Source of the DNA: an uncultured Ruminococcus sp.
GTDB lineage: Bacteria > Bacillota > Clostridia > Oscillospirales > Acutalibacteraceae
Assembly: GCA_902798365.1 (NCBI GenBank)
Contig: CADBWP010000007.1
Span: forward strand, 1-60,651
Length of the DNA stretch: 60,651 nucleotides
Direction: 5' to 3'
Numbering within the stretch: position 1 is the first letter of the stretch; each line of letters begins with the position of its first letter. The notes below the pieces were generated by a model, which saw only the letters and a program-made list of their open reading frames with translations, was not told where the DNA came from and searched no databases. The translations under genes were made by a program, and so were the position numbers. Shown here one piece after another: positions 7,629 to 16,170 of the stretch.

Positions 7629-10451
7629 ATGGCTAACGATAAAATCATCGTCAGGGGCGCAAGGGAGCACAACCTGAAAAACGTTGACGTTGAAATACCG
7701 CGCAACACGCTTACGGTAATAACGGGGCTGTCGGGCTCGGGCAAAAGCTCGCTCGCCTTCGACACGATTTATGCCGAGGGTCAGCGCCGCTATGTAGAGA
7801 GCCTTTCGTCGTATGCGCGAATGTTCTTGGGGCAGATGGACAAGCCCGCCGTCGAGAGCATAGAGGGGCTTTCTCCCGCAATCTCCATAGATCAGAAAAC
7901 CACCTCAAAAAACCCGCGCTCCACCGTGGGCACGGTGACCGAGATATACGACTATCTGCGCCTGCTCTACGCCAGGATCGGCGTTCCGCATTGTCCCGTG
8001 TGCGGCAAAGAGATACGCCGTCAGACCGTTGACAATATAGCCGACAAGATTCTCAGCTATGACGAGTGCAGCAAAATACAGATCCTCGCTCCGGTTGTAC
8101 GCGGGCGCAAGGGCGAGCACGCAAAGGTGCTTGACAGCGCGCGCAAGTCGGGCTTTGTTCGCGTGCGCGTTGACGGCATCATTTATGATTTGAGCGAGAA
8201 AATTCCGATAGAGAAAAATAAAAAGCATAACATAGAGGTGGTCGTCGATAGGCTCGTTGTGCGTCCCGACATCGTTTCGCGCCTTTCCGACAGCATCGAA
8301 ACCGCCTCAAAGCTGGGCGGCGGCCTTATCATGGTCAACCTCGCCTCAACGGGCGAGGACGTTGTGTTTTCGCAAAAATACGCCTGCCCCGACCACGGCG
8401 TCAGCATAGACGACCTTTCGCCGCGCATGTTCTCCTTCAACAATCCCTACGGCGCGTGCCCCAAGTGCACGGGCTTGGGTGTGTTCCTCAAAATAGACGA
8501 GAACAAGATAATCCCCGACCGCACCAAAAGCATACGCGACGGAGCCATAAAGGGCAGCGGCTGGGCAATGGAGGGCAGCAGCATTGCCGCCATGTATATG
8601 GAGGCGCTGGCAAAGAGGTACAATTTTTCGCTTGACGACCCCATAGAAAAGCTGTCGGACGAGACGATAGATAAAATACTCTACGGCACGGGCGGCGAAA
8701 GGCTGAGCATAACGCGCAAAAGCGTGTATGGCAGCGGCACCTATGAGCAGCCGTTCGAGGGCATTATAACCAACCTCAACCGCCGCTACAACGAGACCTC
8801 AAGCAACTGGATACGCGACGAGATACGCAGCTATATGGCAGAGATACCCTGCGACGCCTGCAAGGGCGACAGGCTCAGCAAGGAGAGCCTCGCCGTGACC
8901 GTAGGCGGCATGAACATTGCAGAGCTTTGCGGACTGTCGGTCGTCGATGCGCTTGAGTTTGTGAAGAACCTCAGCCTGAGCGAAAAGGAAGCAATAATAG
9001 GCAAAGAGGTAATAAAAGAGATAAAGGAGCGGCTCAACTTTTTGAAGAGCGTCGGTCTTGGGTATCTCACGCTGTCGCGTGCGGCAGGCACCCTCAGCGG
9101 CGGCGAAAGCCAGCGCATACGCCTTGCCACGCAGATAGGCAGCTCGCTTATGGGTGTGCTGTATATCCTTGACGAGCCGAGCATAGGCCTGCACCAGCGC
9201 GACAACGAAAAGCTGCTGGGCACGCTAAAGCGCCTGCGCGATCTGGGCAACACGGTCATAGTGGTGGAGCATGACGAAGAGACCATGTACGCCGCCGACT
9301 GCATTGTTGACGTGGGTCCGGGCGCGGGTATTCACGGCGGAGAGATAGTCTGCACGGGTGATGTCGACACTATCAAGGCGTGCGAAGGCTCCGTTACGGG
9401 TCAGTATCTGAGCGGAAAGCGGCAGATTCCCGTTCCCGAGCAAAGACGAAAGGGCAACGGCAGTTTTTTAAAGATAACCGGAGCCGCCGAAAACAACCTC
9501 AAAAATATCAACGTAACGATTCCGCTCGGCAAATTCGTTTGCGTTACGGGCGTGTCGGGCTCGGGCAAAAGCTCGCTTATCAACGAGATACTGTACAAAA
9601 CCCTTGCCCGCGAGCTCAACCGCGCAAAGACCGTGCCGGGCAAGTGCCGCGGGATAAGCGGCATGGAAAACCTCGACAAGGTGATCGAGATAAACCAAAG
9701 CCCCATCGGCAGAACCCCGCGCTCAAACCCGGCTACCTACACGGGCGTTTTCAACGACATACGCGCGCTGTTTGCCTCAACTCAGGACGCAAAAATGCGC
9801 GGCTACAGCCAGAGCAGGTTTTCCTTCAACGTAAAGGGCGGAAGGTGCGAGGCGTGCCAGGGCGACGGCATAATTAAGATAGAAATGCATTTTTTGTCGG
9901 ATGTTTATGTACCCTGCGAGGTGTGCAAGGGCAAGCGCTACAACCGCGAAACGCTTCAGGTAAAGTACAAGGGCAAGTCAATAAACGACGTGCTCGAGAT
10001 GAGCGTTGAAGAGGCAATGGAGCTGTTTTCAAACATTCCCAAGATACAGCGCAGGCTCCAAACGCTCTGCGACGTGGGTCTGGGCTACATCAAGCTCGGT
10101 CAGCCTGCCACCACCCTGTCGGGCGGTGAGGCGCAGCGCGTAAAGCTTGCCACAGAGCTTGCCAAGCGAGGTACCGGCAAGACCATTTATATTCTTGACG
10201 AGCCCACCACGGGTCTGCACATCGCCGATGTTCACAAGCTGATAGAGGTGCTCAGCAAGCTGGTTGACGCAGGCAACACGGTGGTTGTGATAGAGCACAA
10301 CCTCGACCTTATAAAAACCGCCGACCACATAATCGACCTCGGCCCCGAGGGCGGCGACATGGGCGGCTCGGTGATAGCGCAGGGAACCCCGGAGGAGGTC
10401 GCGGCAACCGAGGGCTCCTTTACGGGTGAATACCTTAAAAAGCTGCTGTAA
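7629..10451 (+). CDS. uvrA: Excinuclease ABC subunit A
   Basis: A 940-residue UvrA, the damage-sensing ATPase of nucleotide excision repair. The family length, two ABC ATPase halves and zinc sites are all present: Walker [10 protein letters not shown] near residue 31, CPVC with a later paired Cys site, signature [12 protein letters not shown] near residue 490, second Walker [10 protein letters not shown] near residue 640, zinc motif CEACQGDG and CEVCKGKRY, and second signature [12 protein letters not shown]. It starts at ATG 7629 with GGGCAGGGATA upstream. No uvrB or uvrC is in the window; a strong terminator follows. Confidence 0.97.
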   Translation: MANDKIIVRGAREHNLKNVDVEIPRNTLTVITGLSGSGKSSLAFDTIYAEGQRRYVESLSSYARMFLGQMDKPAVESIEGLSPAISIDQKTTSKNPRSTVGTVTEIYDYLRLLYARIGVPHCPVCGKEIRRQTVDNIADKILSYDECSKIQILAPVVRGRKGEHAKVLDSARKSGFVRVRVDGIIYDLSEKIPIEKNKKHNIEVVVDRLVVRPDIVSRLSDSIETASKLGGGLIMVNLASTGEDVVFSQKYACPDHGVSIDDLSPRMFSFNNPYGACPKCTGLGVFLKIDENKIIPDRTKSIRDGAIKGSGWAMEGSSIAAMYMEALAKRYNFSLDDPIEKLSDETIDKILYGTGGERLSITRKSVYGSGTYEQPFEGIITNLNRRYNETSSNWIRDEIRSYMAEIPCDACKGDRLSKESLAVTVGGMNIAELCGLSVVDALEFVKNLSLSEKEAIIGKEVIKEIKERLNFLKSVGLGYLTLSRAAGTLSGGESQRIRLATQIGSSLMGVLYILDEPSIGLHQRDNEKLLGTLKRLRDLGNTVIVVEHDEETMYAADCIVDVGPGAGIHGGEIVCTGDVDTIKACEGSVTGQYLSGKRQIPVPEQRRKGNGSFLKITGAAENNLKNINVTIPLGKFVCVTGVSGSGKSSLINEILYKTLARELNRAKTVPGKCRGISGMENLDKVIEINQSPIGRTPRSNPATYTGVFNDIRALFASTQDAKMRGYSQSRFSFNVKGGRCEACQGDGIIKIEMHFLSDVYVPCEVCKGKRYNRETLQVKYKGKSINDVLEMSVEEAMELFSNIPKIQRRLQTLCDVGLGYIKLGQPATTLSGGEAQRVKLATELAKRGTGKTIYILDEPTTGLHIADVHKLIEVLSKLVDAGNTVVVIEHNLDLIKTADHIIDLGPEGGDMGGSVIAQGTPEEVAATEGSFTGEYLKKLL

Positions 10452-10470
10452 GGGCGCTCAAAAAAAACAG

Positions 10471-10514
10471 AACCGGAAAGGAAGCTCCGCGCGGAGCCTT
10501 CTTTCCGGTTTTTG
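10471..10514 (+). terminator. Intrinsic terminator of uvrA
   Basis: A near-perfect 20-base inverted repeat (AACCGGAAAGGAAGCTCCGC and its complement) ends in a run of T at 10509-10513. It closes uvrA transcription. Confidence 0.9.
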
Positions 10515-10595
10515 CATCGTTTCGTATTTCGTATATTTTAATTGATTAATACAAAGGTTTCATTACAATTAAAACCATAACGGTTAGTGGTTGGT

Positions 10596-10667
10596 CTGAT
10601 CCGCCGTTGCAGAAACCTATAGTTTAATTGCCGGTTTTCCAAAGGCGGAGAAAGCGCCCACCGGCGC
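10596..10667 (-). repeat. Dispersed 3'-UTR repeat, copy 2
   Basis: On the minus strand this element begins directly after the rmuC stop codon with GCGCCGGTGGGCGCTTTCTC and ends TTTCTGCAACGGCGGATCAG. It matches copy 1 at 4211-4283. The shared ends and a more variable centre suggest a small structured or mobile intergenic element rather than coding sequence. Confidence 0.75.
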
Positions 10668-11990
10668 TTATAACATATCGTCGTCGGTGAATTCGGGCAG
10701 TTGGGCGACGGGCGACTGCACGTTTTTCAGCTTGCGCTGAATCTGTCTTGTGCGCACGCCCACAAGCTTGTCAAGCTCCTTGTTCGCCTGGTCAAGCCTT
10801 TGCTGGGTCAGCAGAAGCACGTCGTTGAACTTGTCAAACTCCTGCTTCACTCCGCCTAAGACGTCCCACACCTCGGCGCTGCGCTTTTGCACCGCCAGGG
10901 TCTTAAAGCCCATTTGCAGGGAGTTCAGCAGAGCCGCCATCGTGCTGGGACCCGCTATGTTCACCTTGTAGTCGCGCTGCAGCGTCTCTACCATGCCGCG
11001 GCTGACAACCTCGCTGTACAAGCCCTCAAAGGGCAAAAACATTATCGCAAATTCGGTGGTGTTGGGCGGATCGATGTACTTGTCGCGTATATCCTTCGCC
11101 TCGCTTTTTATCGTGGCGGTCAGAGCCTTGGCGGCAAGGTCTATCTGCGTGCGGTCGCCTGCCTCTATTGCGTCGCGCAGGGCGGCATAGGTGTCGCCCG
11201 GGAATTTGGAGTCTATGGGCAGCCAGATGAACCCGTCGTCCTCGGCGGGAAGCTTAATGGCAAACTCAACCACGTTTTTGCTGCCCTTTTTGGTGGCGAT
11301 GTTTTCGGCGTACTGCTCGGGCGACAAAATCTCGGACAGTATTCCGCCAAGCTGAATCTCGCCCAGAATACCGCGCGTCTTAACGTTTGACAGCACCTTT
11401 TTAAGGTCGCCCACGCCCACCGCAAGGTTTTGCATTTCGCCCAAGCCCTTATAAACCTGCTCAAGCCTTTCATTTACAAGCGAAAAGCTCTGGTTCATCT
11501 TTTCCTCAAGCGTCTTTTGCAGCTTTTCATCCACCGTCTTGCGCATTTCCTCAAGCTGGCGGTTGTTGTCGTCCTGAAGCCGAGCCAGACGTCGCTCGAC
11601 CGTCTCGCGGTTTTGGGTCAGGTGCTTTTCGGTCACGGTGCGGTTTTTGTCGAGCTGGGTGTTCATCGTCTCGCGTATGTTTTCAAGCTTCTGCTCGTTT
11701 TGCAGCGAGAAGGTCTTCATCTCTTCCTCAAGCGCCGACATGCGTTCAAGCATTCCCTGAGAGAAGGTGCGCTGGTTGTCAAGCAGCATGTCGCCCATGT
11801 TTTTTACCGAGCTTTGGGTCTGAGCCGCAAGCTCCTGCCGCAGGGTGCTCTGCTGTGCCGCAAGCTCCTGCCGCGCCGACGACACAAGCGCCTCCGTATC
11901 GTCTTTATTATTCGATTTTAGAACAATAATCAGCGTGACGACGCTTGCCAGCAGCGCCGCCGCGCAAATCATCAGAATAGCTGTTTCCAT
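10668..11990 (-). CDS. rmuC: RmuC-family DNA recombination protein
   Basis: A 440-residue protein with one N-terminal membrane helix (residues 2-24), a long coiled coil (about 40-200) and the RmuC nuclease-like domain (about 205-400) with KGILGE-type TRGILGEIQLGGIL, IDSKFP and FLPFEGLYSEV. RmuC proteins limit inversions and rearrangements at short repeats. The start at 11990 follows AAGGAGTGATACC; the longer frame beginning at 12059 overlaps the promoter and is rejected. It is divergent to nothing but faces the uvrA terminator. Confidence 0.9.
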   Translation of the reverse strand: METAILMICAAALLASVVTLIIVLKSNNKDDTEALVSSARQELAAQQSTLRQELAAQTQSSVKNMGDMLLDNQRTFSQGMLERMSALEEEMKTFSLQNEQKLENIRETMNTQLDKNRTVTEKHLTQNRETVERRLARLQDDNNRQLEEMRKTVDEKLQKTLEEKMNQSFSLVNERLEQVYKGLGEMQNLAVGVGDLKKVLSNVKTRGILGEIQLGGILSEILSPEQYAENIATKKGSKNVVEFAIKLPAEDDGFIWLPIDSKFPGDTYAALRDAIEAGDRTQIDLAAKALTATIKSEAKDIRDKYIDPPNTTEFAIMFLPFEGLYSEVVSRGMVETLQRDYKVNIAGPSTMAALLNSLQMGFKTLAVQKRSAEVWDVLGGVKQEFDKFNDVLLLTQQRLDQANKELDKLVGVRTRQIQRKLKNVQSPVAQLPEFTDDDML

Positions 11991-12014
11991 GGTATCACTC
12001 CTTGTGCTGTCTAT

Positions 12015-12043
12015 ATGATAGCATAAGGATTTTTTTGTGTCAA
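12015..12043 (-). promoter_or_regulatory. Sigma-A promoter of rmuC
   Basis: On the minus strand TTGACA (12038-12043) and TATCAT (12015-12020) are 17 bp apart, leading directly into rmuC with a short leader. Confidence 0.75.
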
Positions 12044-12073
12044 TCGCGCATTGTCCCAAAAACGGGACAGCTC

Positions 12074-12997
12074 TCAGCCAAAGCGGCTCTCAACAACCTT
12101 TTTGCAGCCCTCGGGCGAATACAAAAAGCTGTCTATGTGCTTTTCCGTGCAAAAATACTCGGGCTGCTCGGGGTGGTAACGGTAATCAAAGGTGTCTATT
12201 ATAATCAGCTTTATCTTCATCTTTTCGGGGATTATACTTTTTATATATACGCTTGCCTGCTGCCCCGCCTTAACTCCTTCGCGCGCCTCGGCAAGTCCGG
12301 CAAGGTTGGGGGAGAGCTCTACAAACGCGCCGTAGGGCTCAACGCTGCGCACTATGCCTGCCACGGTCTCGCCTGCCGAAAACATGGCGGCGTTTTCCTC
12401 CCAGGTACCCAGCAGCTCCTTGTGGCTTAGGCTTATCCTGCCGTTTTCCATTGATTTGATGACCGCTTTTATTTCCATGCCGACCGAGAACCGCTCGCGC
12501 GGATGCTCAATGCGCGACACCGAGATAGAGTCTATGGGCATAAGGGCGGCTATACCGCAGCCTATGTCGGCAAAGGCGCCGAAGTTTTCAAGGTGGGTTA
12601 TGCAGGCGTCAACCACGTCGCCGCACCTTAAGCCCGAGATATATTCCTCCGTGCAGCGCCTTTGGGCGTCGGCGCGTGAGAGTATGGCTCTTTGCCTGCC
12701 GTCGCCGCCGGTTATTATCTCGCTTACGGTAAAGCAGACGGGGCGGTTGACGCGCGAAATAACGGCAATGTCGCGCACGCTGCCCTCGCGTATTCCCAAA
12801 GCGCCCTCCTCGCGCGGGATTATCCCCTTCATGCACCCAAGCTCCACGCAAAGGTTGTGCGACGAGTCGCACAGGCTGGCGCGCGCCTCCAAAACCGTGC
12901 CGTCGCGCATTGCCTCGCCCAGCAGCCTCGGCGAGCTTAAAATGCGTTGATTTTCTTTGGTGTGTATCAGCTTTCCCTCCGGCAAATATTCTGACAT
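12074..12997 (-). CDS. S1 RNA-binding-domain protein
   Basis: A 307-residue cytosolic protein made of consecutive S1-type OB folds. The clearest are at about 135-205 (GDVVDACITHLENFGAFADIG, with GRISLSHKE closing it) and 205-280 (GETVAGIVRSVEPYGAFVEL); an earlier one spans about 30-110. It resembles the S1-like RNA-binding proteins of Clostridia, shorter than true ribosomal protein S1, so a role in translation or RNA turnover is inferred. GGAGG precedes ATG 12995-12997. It is transcribed away from the cyclophilin gene. Confidence 0.8.
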   Translation of the reverse strand: MSEYLPEGKLIHTKENQRILSSPRLLGEAMRDGTVLEARASLCDSSHNLCVELGCMKGIIPREEGALGIREGSVRDIAVISRVNRPVCFTVSEIITGGDGRQRAILSRADAQRRCTEEYISGLRCGDVVDACITHLENFGAFADIGCGIAALMPIDSISVSRIEHPRERFSVGMEIKAVIKSMENGRISLSHKELLGTWEENAAMFSAGETVAGIVRSVEPYGAFVELSPNLAGLAEAREGVKAGQQASVYIKSIIPEKMKIKLIIIDTFDYRYHPEQPEYFCTEKHIDSFLYSPEGCKKVVESRFG

Positions 12998-13074
12998 TTT
13001 CTTACCTCCGTTGTCGTGTGTCTTTCATCAAAGCATATGAAACAGGTTAAATAATTATGCGGAAAGGTCAAAAC

Positions 13075-13103
13075 TTGCAATTTTGCACAGAATATGTTAT
13101 AAT
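13075..13103 (+). promoter_or_regulatory. Sigma-A promoter of cyclophilin lipoprotein gene
   Basis: TTGCAA (13075-13080) and TATAAT (13098-13103) separated by 17 bp, about 40 bases ahead of the start codon at 13146. Confidence 0.75.
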
Positions 13104-13145
13104 ACAGCCGTGTGTTTTATAAATCAATCCGAAAGGAAAATATTT

Positions 13146-14090
13146 ATGAAATTTAACCGCAAGGCTTTGGCGGCAGTTTTTTGCGCGGCCGCGGCGCTGT
13201 TTTCGGCGCTTGTCACCGCAGGCTGCTCGGACACGCAGACACCGGACGGCGGGCAAAACGGCACGGCTACCGCCGACAGCGCTCAGGCTCCCGAGGCGCT
13301 CAGGCGCGTGGGAATCGACCCGTCCTCGCTCAACATTTATCCCGAGGTGCTTCATGACGCCTCGCACAAGGCGGGCTTTCAGCTTGAGGCTCCCGATCCG
13401 GGCGACACCATTGCCGTCATCCACACAACAAAGGGCGATTTTACCGTAAGGTTCTTTCCCGACCTCGCGCCCAAAACCGTCACCAACTTCATCAATCTCG
13501 CGCGGGACGGAAAGTACAACAATACCACCTTTCACTATGTAGCCGCCGACGTGGGTATCCAGGGCGGTTACTGCGGCGGAGCCGACACCCCCAACGGGTT
13601 GAGCTCCTACGGAAGCGACTTTGAGGACGAGTTCTGCGATACTCTGCTCAACCTGCGCGGAGCCGTTTCAATGGGCTCGGGCGCCAAGGACTCAAACGGA
13701 AGCAGCTTTTTCATCAACGTAAAAACCCCCGACACCTTTGCGGATGACGGGGGCTGGAACAGCCTTGAGAGCATGTGGAGCGACACGCTTTCACAGCTTG
13801 ACGACTACAAGGACTCCGGTCTGCTCACACATTTTGTGGAGGAAAACGGCTACAGGTTCCTCAACACCGACGCGGTGCCGCAGGACGTCAAGGCTCTGTA
13901 CGACAAGGTCGGGGGAAACCCCTGCTACGACGGAGCGTTCAACGCCGCCGACAGCGGCCGAACGGTGTTTGCGCAGGTCATCAGCGGCATGGAAACCGTT
14001 GACGCCATAGCCGCCCTTAAAACCGACAGCAAGGGGCTGCCGTTCGATACGGTCGCCGTGACCTCGGTCGAAATAAAAAACTATCAGTAA
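13146..14090 (+). CDS. Cyclophilin-type peptidyl-prolyl isomerase lipoprotein
   Basis: A 314-residue surface lipoprotein. The signal peptide ends in VTAGC. After a linker, residues about 90-310 form a cyclophilin domain: GDFTVRFFPDLAPKTVTNFI, GGYCGGAD and the closing VISGMETVDAIA. An insertion of about 60 residues (around WSDTLSQLDDYKDSGLL) interrupts the fold between the active-site strands, as seen in other clostridial lipoprotein cyclophilins. It should assist folding of secreted proteins outside the membrane. GAAAGGAAAA lies ahead of the ATG at 13146; the frame upstream overlaps the promoter. Confidence 0.88.
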   Translation: MKFNRKALAAVFCAAAALFSALVTAGCSDTQTPDGGQNGTATADSAQAPEALRRVGIDPSSLNIYPEVLHDASHKAGFQLEAPDPGDTIAVIHTTKGDFTVRFFPDLAPKTVTNFINLARDGKYNNTTFHYVAADVGIQGGYCGGADTPNGLSSYGSDFEDEFCDTLLNLRGAVSMGSGAKDSNGSSFFINVKTPDTFADDGGWNSLESMWSDTLSQLDDYKDSGLLTHFVEENGYRFLNTDAVPQDVKALYDKVGGNPCYDGAFNAADSGRTVFAQVISGMETVDAIAALKTDSKGLPFDTVAVTSVEIKNYQ

Positions 14091-14100
14091 GGGGGCTACC

Positions 14101-14949
14101 ATGAGCAGCTTACCTATCGCGGCGATCATGTACGACTTTGACCGCACGCTTTGCACCAAGGATATGCAGGACTACAGCTTCATACCCAGCCTGGGAATGA
14201 CCGAGGCTGAGTTTTGGCAGGCGACCAACGAGCTGTGGCTGCGCGAGCACATGGACGGCGTTCTCGCCTATATGTACTCAATGGTTAAGATCTCGCGCGA
14301 CAAAAACATCCCCCTGCGCCGCAATACCCTTGTTGAGATGGGCAAGACCGTCGAGCTGTTCAGGGGCGTCGAGGACTGGTTTGACCGCATAACCCGCTTC
14401 GGGCTCGAAAACGGCGTAAGGGTGGAGCACTATGTCATTTCTTCGGGAATGAAGGAGATAATAGAGGGCACCTCAATAAGCCGCTGCTTCAAAAGCATTT
14501 TCGCCTGCGAGTTTCTGTATGACGAAAACGGAGGCGCGGTGTGGCCTAAAACCGACGTCAACTACACAAACAAAACTCAGTTTGTATATCGCATAAACAA
14601 GGGCGTGCTCGACGTAGCCAACGACCTCGACCTCAACCGCTCCATGCCCGAGGACAGCAAGCGCGTGCCCTTTACCAACATGATATACATAGGCGACGGT
14701 CTTTCCGACGTGCCCTGCATGAAGATGATGAAGGCATACGGCGGCTATTCCGTGGCGGTCTATCAAAAGCGCGACGCAAAGGTTGAAGATCTGCTGTCGA
14801 AGGACAGGGTGGATTTTATTTATCCTGCCGACTACAGCGAGGGAACAGGTCTCGACCTGACCGTGAAAAACATTATCCGCAAGATCTCCATAGGCGACGC
14901 CCTCAGCAACGAAAACGCAAATCAGCTCAGGCAGCTTGCCGGGGGCTAA
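14101..14949 (+). CDS. HAD-family phosphatase
   Basis: A 282-residue soluble HAD hydrolase of the phosphoserine-phosphatase-like type. Motif I is YDFDRTL (residues 11-17), motif II the SSG of YVISSGMKEI near residue 120, and the acidic metal motif IYIGDGLSDVPCM near residue 198. The cap region between motifs I and II is helical. The substrate is unknown. GGGGGCTACC precedes the ATG ten bases after the cyclophilin gene, so the two are probably co-transcribed. Its 3' end overlaps the convergent HTH gene by four bases. Confidence 0.85.
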   Translation: MSSLPIAAIMYDFDRTLCTKDMQDYSFIPSLGMTEAEFWQATNELWLREHMDGVLAYMYSMVKISRDKNIPLRRNTLVEMGKTVELFRGVEDWFDRITRFGLENGVRVEHYVISSGMKEIIEGTSISRCFKSIFACEFLYDENGGAVWPKTDVNYTNKTQFVYRINKGVLDVANDLDLNRSMPEDSKRVPFTNMIYIGDGLSDVPCMKMMKAYGGYSVAVYQKRDAKVEDLLSKDRVDFIYPADYSEGTGLDLTVKNIIRKISIGDALSNENANQLRQLAGG

Positions 14950-15242
14950 TTTTCATAACAATCCGCTATGCCGCGCAGCTTGCGCTTGCCGGCGGCTATA
15001 TGCCTCGATACGGTCGAGCAGTTCAGTCCGAGCTGTTCGGCTATTTCTTTTTGCTTTTTTCCGTTAAGACAATGCTCGGTAATGCAAAACCGCTGCATGG
15101 GCGTAAGCTCCTTTTTTATTGCCGCCAACAGTATCCTTTTCATCCTCGCGTGCTCCGGGTCGTTTTTGCGGCCTTTTTTTCGGGCGTAAAAGGAAACCAT
15201 GTCGCGGTTTTCGTCGGTTATATAAATAAGCTTTGCACTCAT
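14946..15242 (-). CDS. Small sigma-70 region 4-like HTH protein
   Basis: A 98-residue protein ending in a helix-turn-helix of sigma-factor region 4 type: LTPMQRFCITEHCLNGKKQK then EIAEQLGLNCSTVSRHIAAG. No region 2 for core-polymerase or -10 binding is present, so it is a lone DNA-binding module, similar to small sigma-like proteins of mobile elements and prophages in Clostridia. The ATG at 15242 overlaps the stop of the upstream 68-residue gene by one base, implying coupled translation. Confidence 0.75.
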   Translation of the reverse strand: MSAKLIYITDENRDMVSFYARKKGRKNDPEHARMKRILLAAIKKELTPMQRFCITEHCLNGKKQKEIAEQLGLNCSTVSRHIAAGKRKLRGIADCYEN

Positions 15243-15448
15243 CAGGCTGCGCCTCTGTGTCTTTCCATAAGGTGCGCCGCCGTGTTCAGGCACTCTCTGC
15301 GCAGGCTGCGGTACATTGCAAGCCGTTCGCCAAGCTCGCGGCTGTCCGATGCGCAGGCGGTTTTTCGCCTTTTGTTAAGTCGTTCGATAACCTCGCTTAG
15401 CTGCTCTGCCGTTTGTGTATATTCGTTTGACCATTCGTAATAGTTCAT
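15242..15448 (-). CDS. 68-residue helical protein coupled to HTH gene
   Basis: A short, highly charged protein (MNYYEWSNEYTQTAEQLSEV onward) predicted as one or two long helices, with no recognised family. The start at 15448 has AAAGGACG upstream. Its stop overlaps the start of the sigma-like HTH gene, so the pair is one unit; it could be a partner or modulator of that protein, which is inferred from coupling alone. Confidence 0.6.
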   Translation of the reverse strand: MNYYEWSNEYTQTAEQLSEVIERLNKRRKTACASDSRELGERLAMYRSLRRECLNTAAHLMERHRGAA

Positions 15449-15542
15449 TGTGCGGGTTCGTCCTTTCGTAAATGCGTGGGTTGTATATTCGTTTAAATAG
15501 GAGCGGGGCTCTCCAAACAAGCGTTCGATAACGCTTAATTTA

Positions 15543-15571
15543 ATTATAGCGCAATTGTCAGCAAAAAGCAA
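15543..15571 (-). promoter_or_regulatory. Promoter of the HTH gene pair with TGACAAT in its spacer
   Basis: On the minus strand TTGCTT (15566-15571) and TATAAT (15543-15548) are 17 bp apart. The spacer contains TGACAAT (plus-strand ATTGTCA 15554-15560). Further copies occur at 15614-15620 (ATTGTCA) and 15640-15646 (TGACAAT), which face each other as an inverted pair. Confidence 0.55.
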
Positions 15572-15927
15572 ACAACAGTTTGAAAATGGATAACAAATTA
15601 CAATTACTGTGTCATTGTCAGGACTTTGAACGACTATTTTGACAATTTACAGCGCCGTCACGGCATAAAGCGCCGCTTTATCGGGCAAAATGCGGCAGGG
15701 TCGATAATTATAGCAATACTGCATTATCCGATAATAAATATTCATCATAATAAAAGTGAAACATAAAAATAAATTTTTGTAAAAATTGCTGATTGTGCAA
15801 AAACGATACAAATTGAAATAGCCGTATTCCCGAAATAATCGAAAAAATGTTGCACAAAGTTTGCCTTGTATTATTGTGCAAAACGTCATATCGCATGTAA
15901 AGATAAGACAAAACGACCATTTAGCGC
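15572..15927. other. AT-rich gap without a supported gene
   Basis: Apart from the ATTGTCA/TGACAAT sites at 15614-15646 this gap is AT-rich and holds no frame with a ribosome site or family likeness. Two short minus-strand frames (15647-15889 and 15708-15920) look like random open sequence in AT-rich DNA. Confidence 0.5.
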
Positions 15928-15956
15928 TTGAAATAATGCTGATATAAATGTATAAT
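15928..15956 (+). promoter_or_regulatory. Sigma-A promoter of candidate small RNA
   Basis: TTGAAA (15928-15933) and TATAAT (15951-15956) with a 17-bp spacer and no start codon behind a ribosome site downstream; transcription would begin about 15963. Confidence 0.7.
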
Positions 15957-15962
15957 ATAGTT

Positions 15963-16105
15963 AAATAAGCGGATTGTAATGCGGTTTTTACGCACCGCAG
16001 GCGTTTCGCTTACCTACAAGGGAAAAATGCATTGCGAATGGAGCAATCATTTTCATAAAACACACAATCGCAAAGCAGGCCGCTGACAAGCGGCCTGCTT
16101 TGCGT
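15963..16105 (+). ncRNA. Candidate structured small RNA, about 140 nt
   Basis: Between a good promoter and a strong hairpin lies non-coding sequence that folds well by eye. GCGGATTGT (15969-15977) pairs with ACAATCGC (16064-16071) as a closing stem. TGCGGT (15980-15985) pairs with ACCGCA (15994-15999). GAAAAATG-C-ATTGC (16022-16036) pairs with GCAAT-CATTTTC (16043-16054) around a seven-base loop. The terminator stem follows. I could not match it to 6S RNA, SRP RNA or a known riboswitch. It may be an independent RNA or a leader of dpaA, which starts 66 bases after the terminator stem. Confidence 0.5.
16070..16103 (+). terminator. Strong hairpin closing the small RNA
   Basis: Arms GCAAAGCAGGCCGC and GCGGCCTGCTTTGC form a perfect 14-pair stem with loop TGACAA. 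The following sequence (GTCTGTAAC) is only weakly T-rich, so termination may be partial. The 5' arm overlaps the closing stem of the RNA by two bases. Confidence 0.7.
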
Positions 16106-16110
16106 CTGTA

Positions 16111-16137
16111 ACAAAAAACATCCCGCCTCATAAAATG
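16111..16137 (+). promoter_or_regulatory. Possible sigma-K-type promoter of dpaA
   Basis: AC at 16111-16112 is followed after 16 bases by CATAAAATG, close to the sigma-K pattern AC-N16-CATAnnnTA. In Bacillus spoVF is under sigma-K in the mother cell. One base of the -10 differs, so this is a suggestion only. Confidence 0.3.
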
Positions 16138-16170
16138 CAGTATAGTCTATAGCAATGCGGGTGTTAAAAA

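Noticed and set aside
15647..15920. Two short minus-strand frames in the AT-rich gap
   Set aside because: Phe/Tyr-rich translation of AT-rich DNA without ribosome sites.
15963..16105. 6S RNA or a known riboswitch
   Set aside because: Three separate hairpins inside a short closing stem do not form the long rod with a central bubble of 6S RNA, and no ligand-domain signature was recognised.
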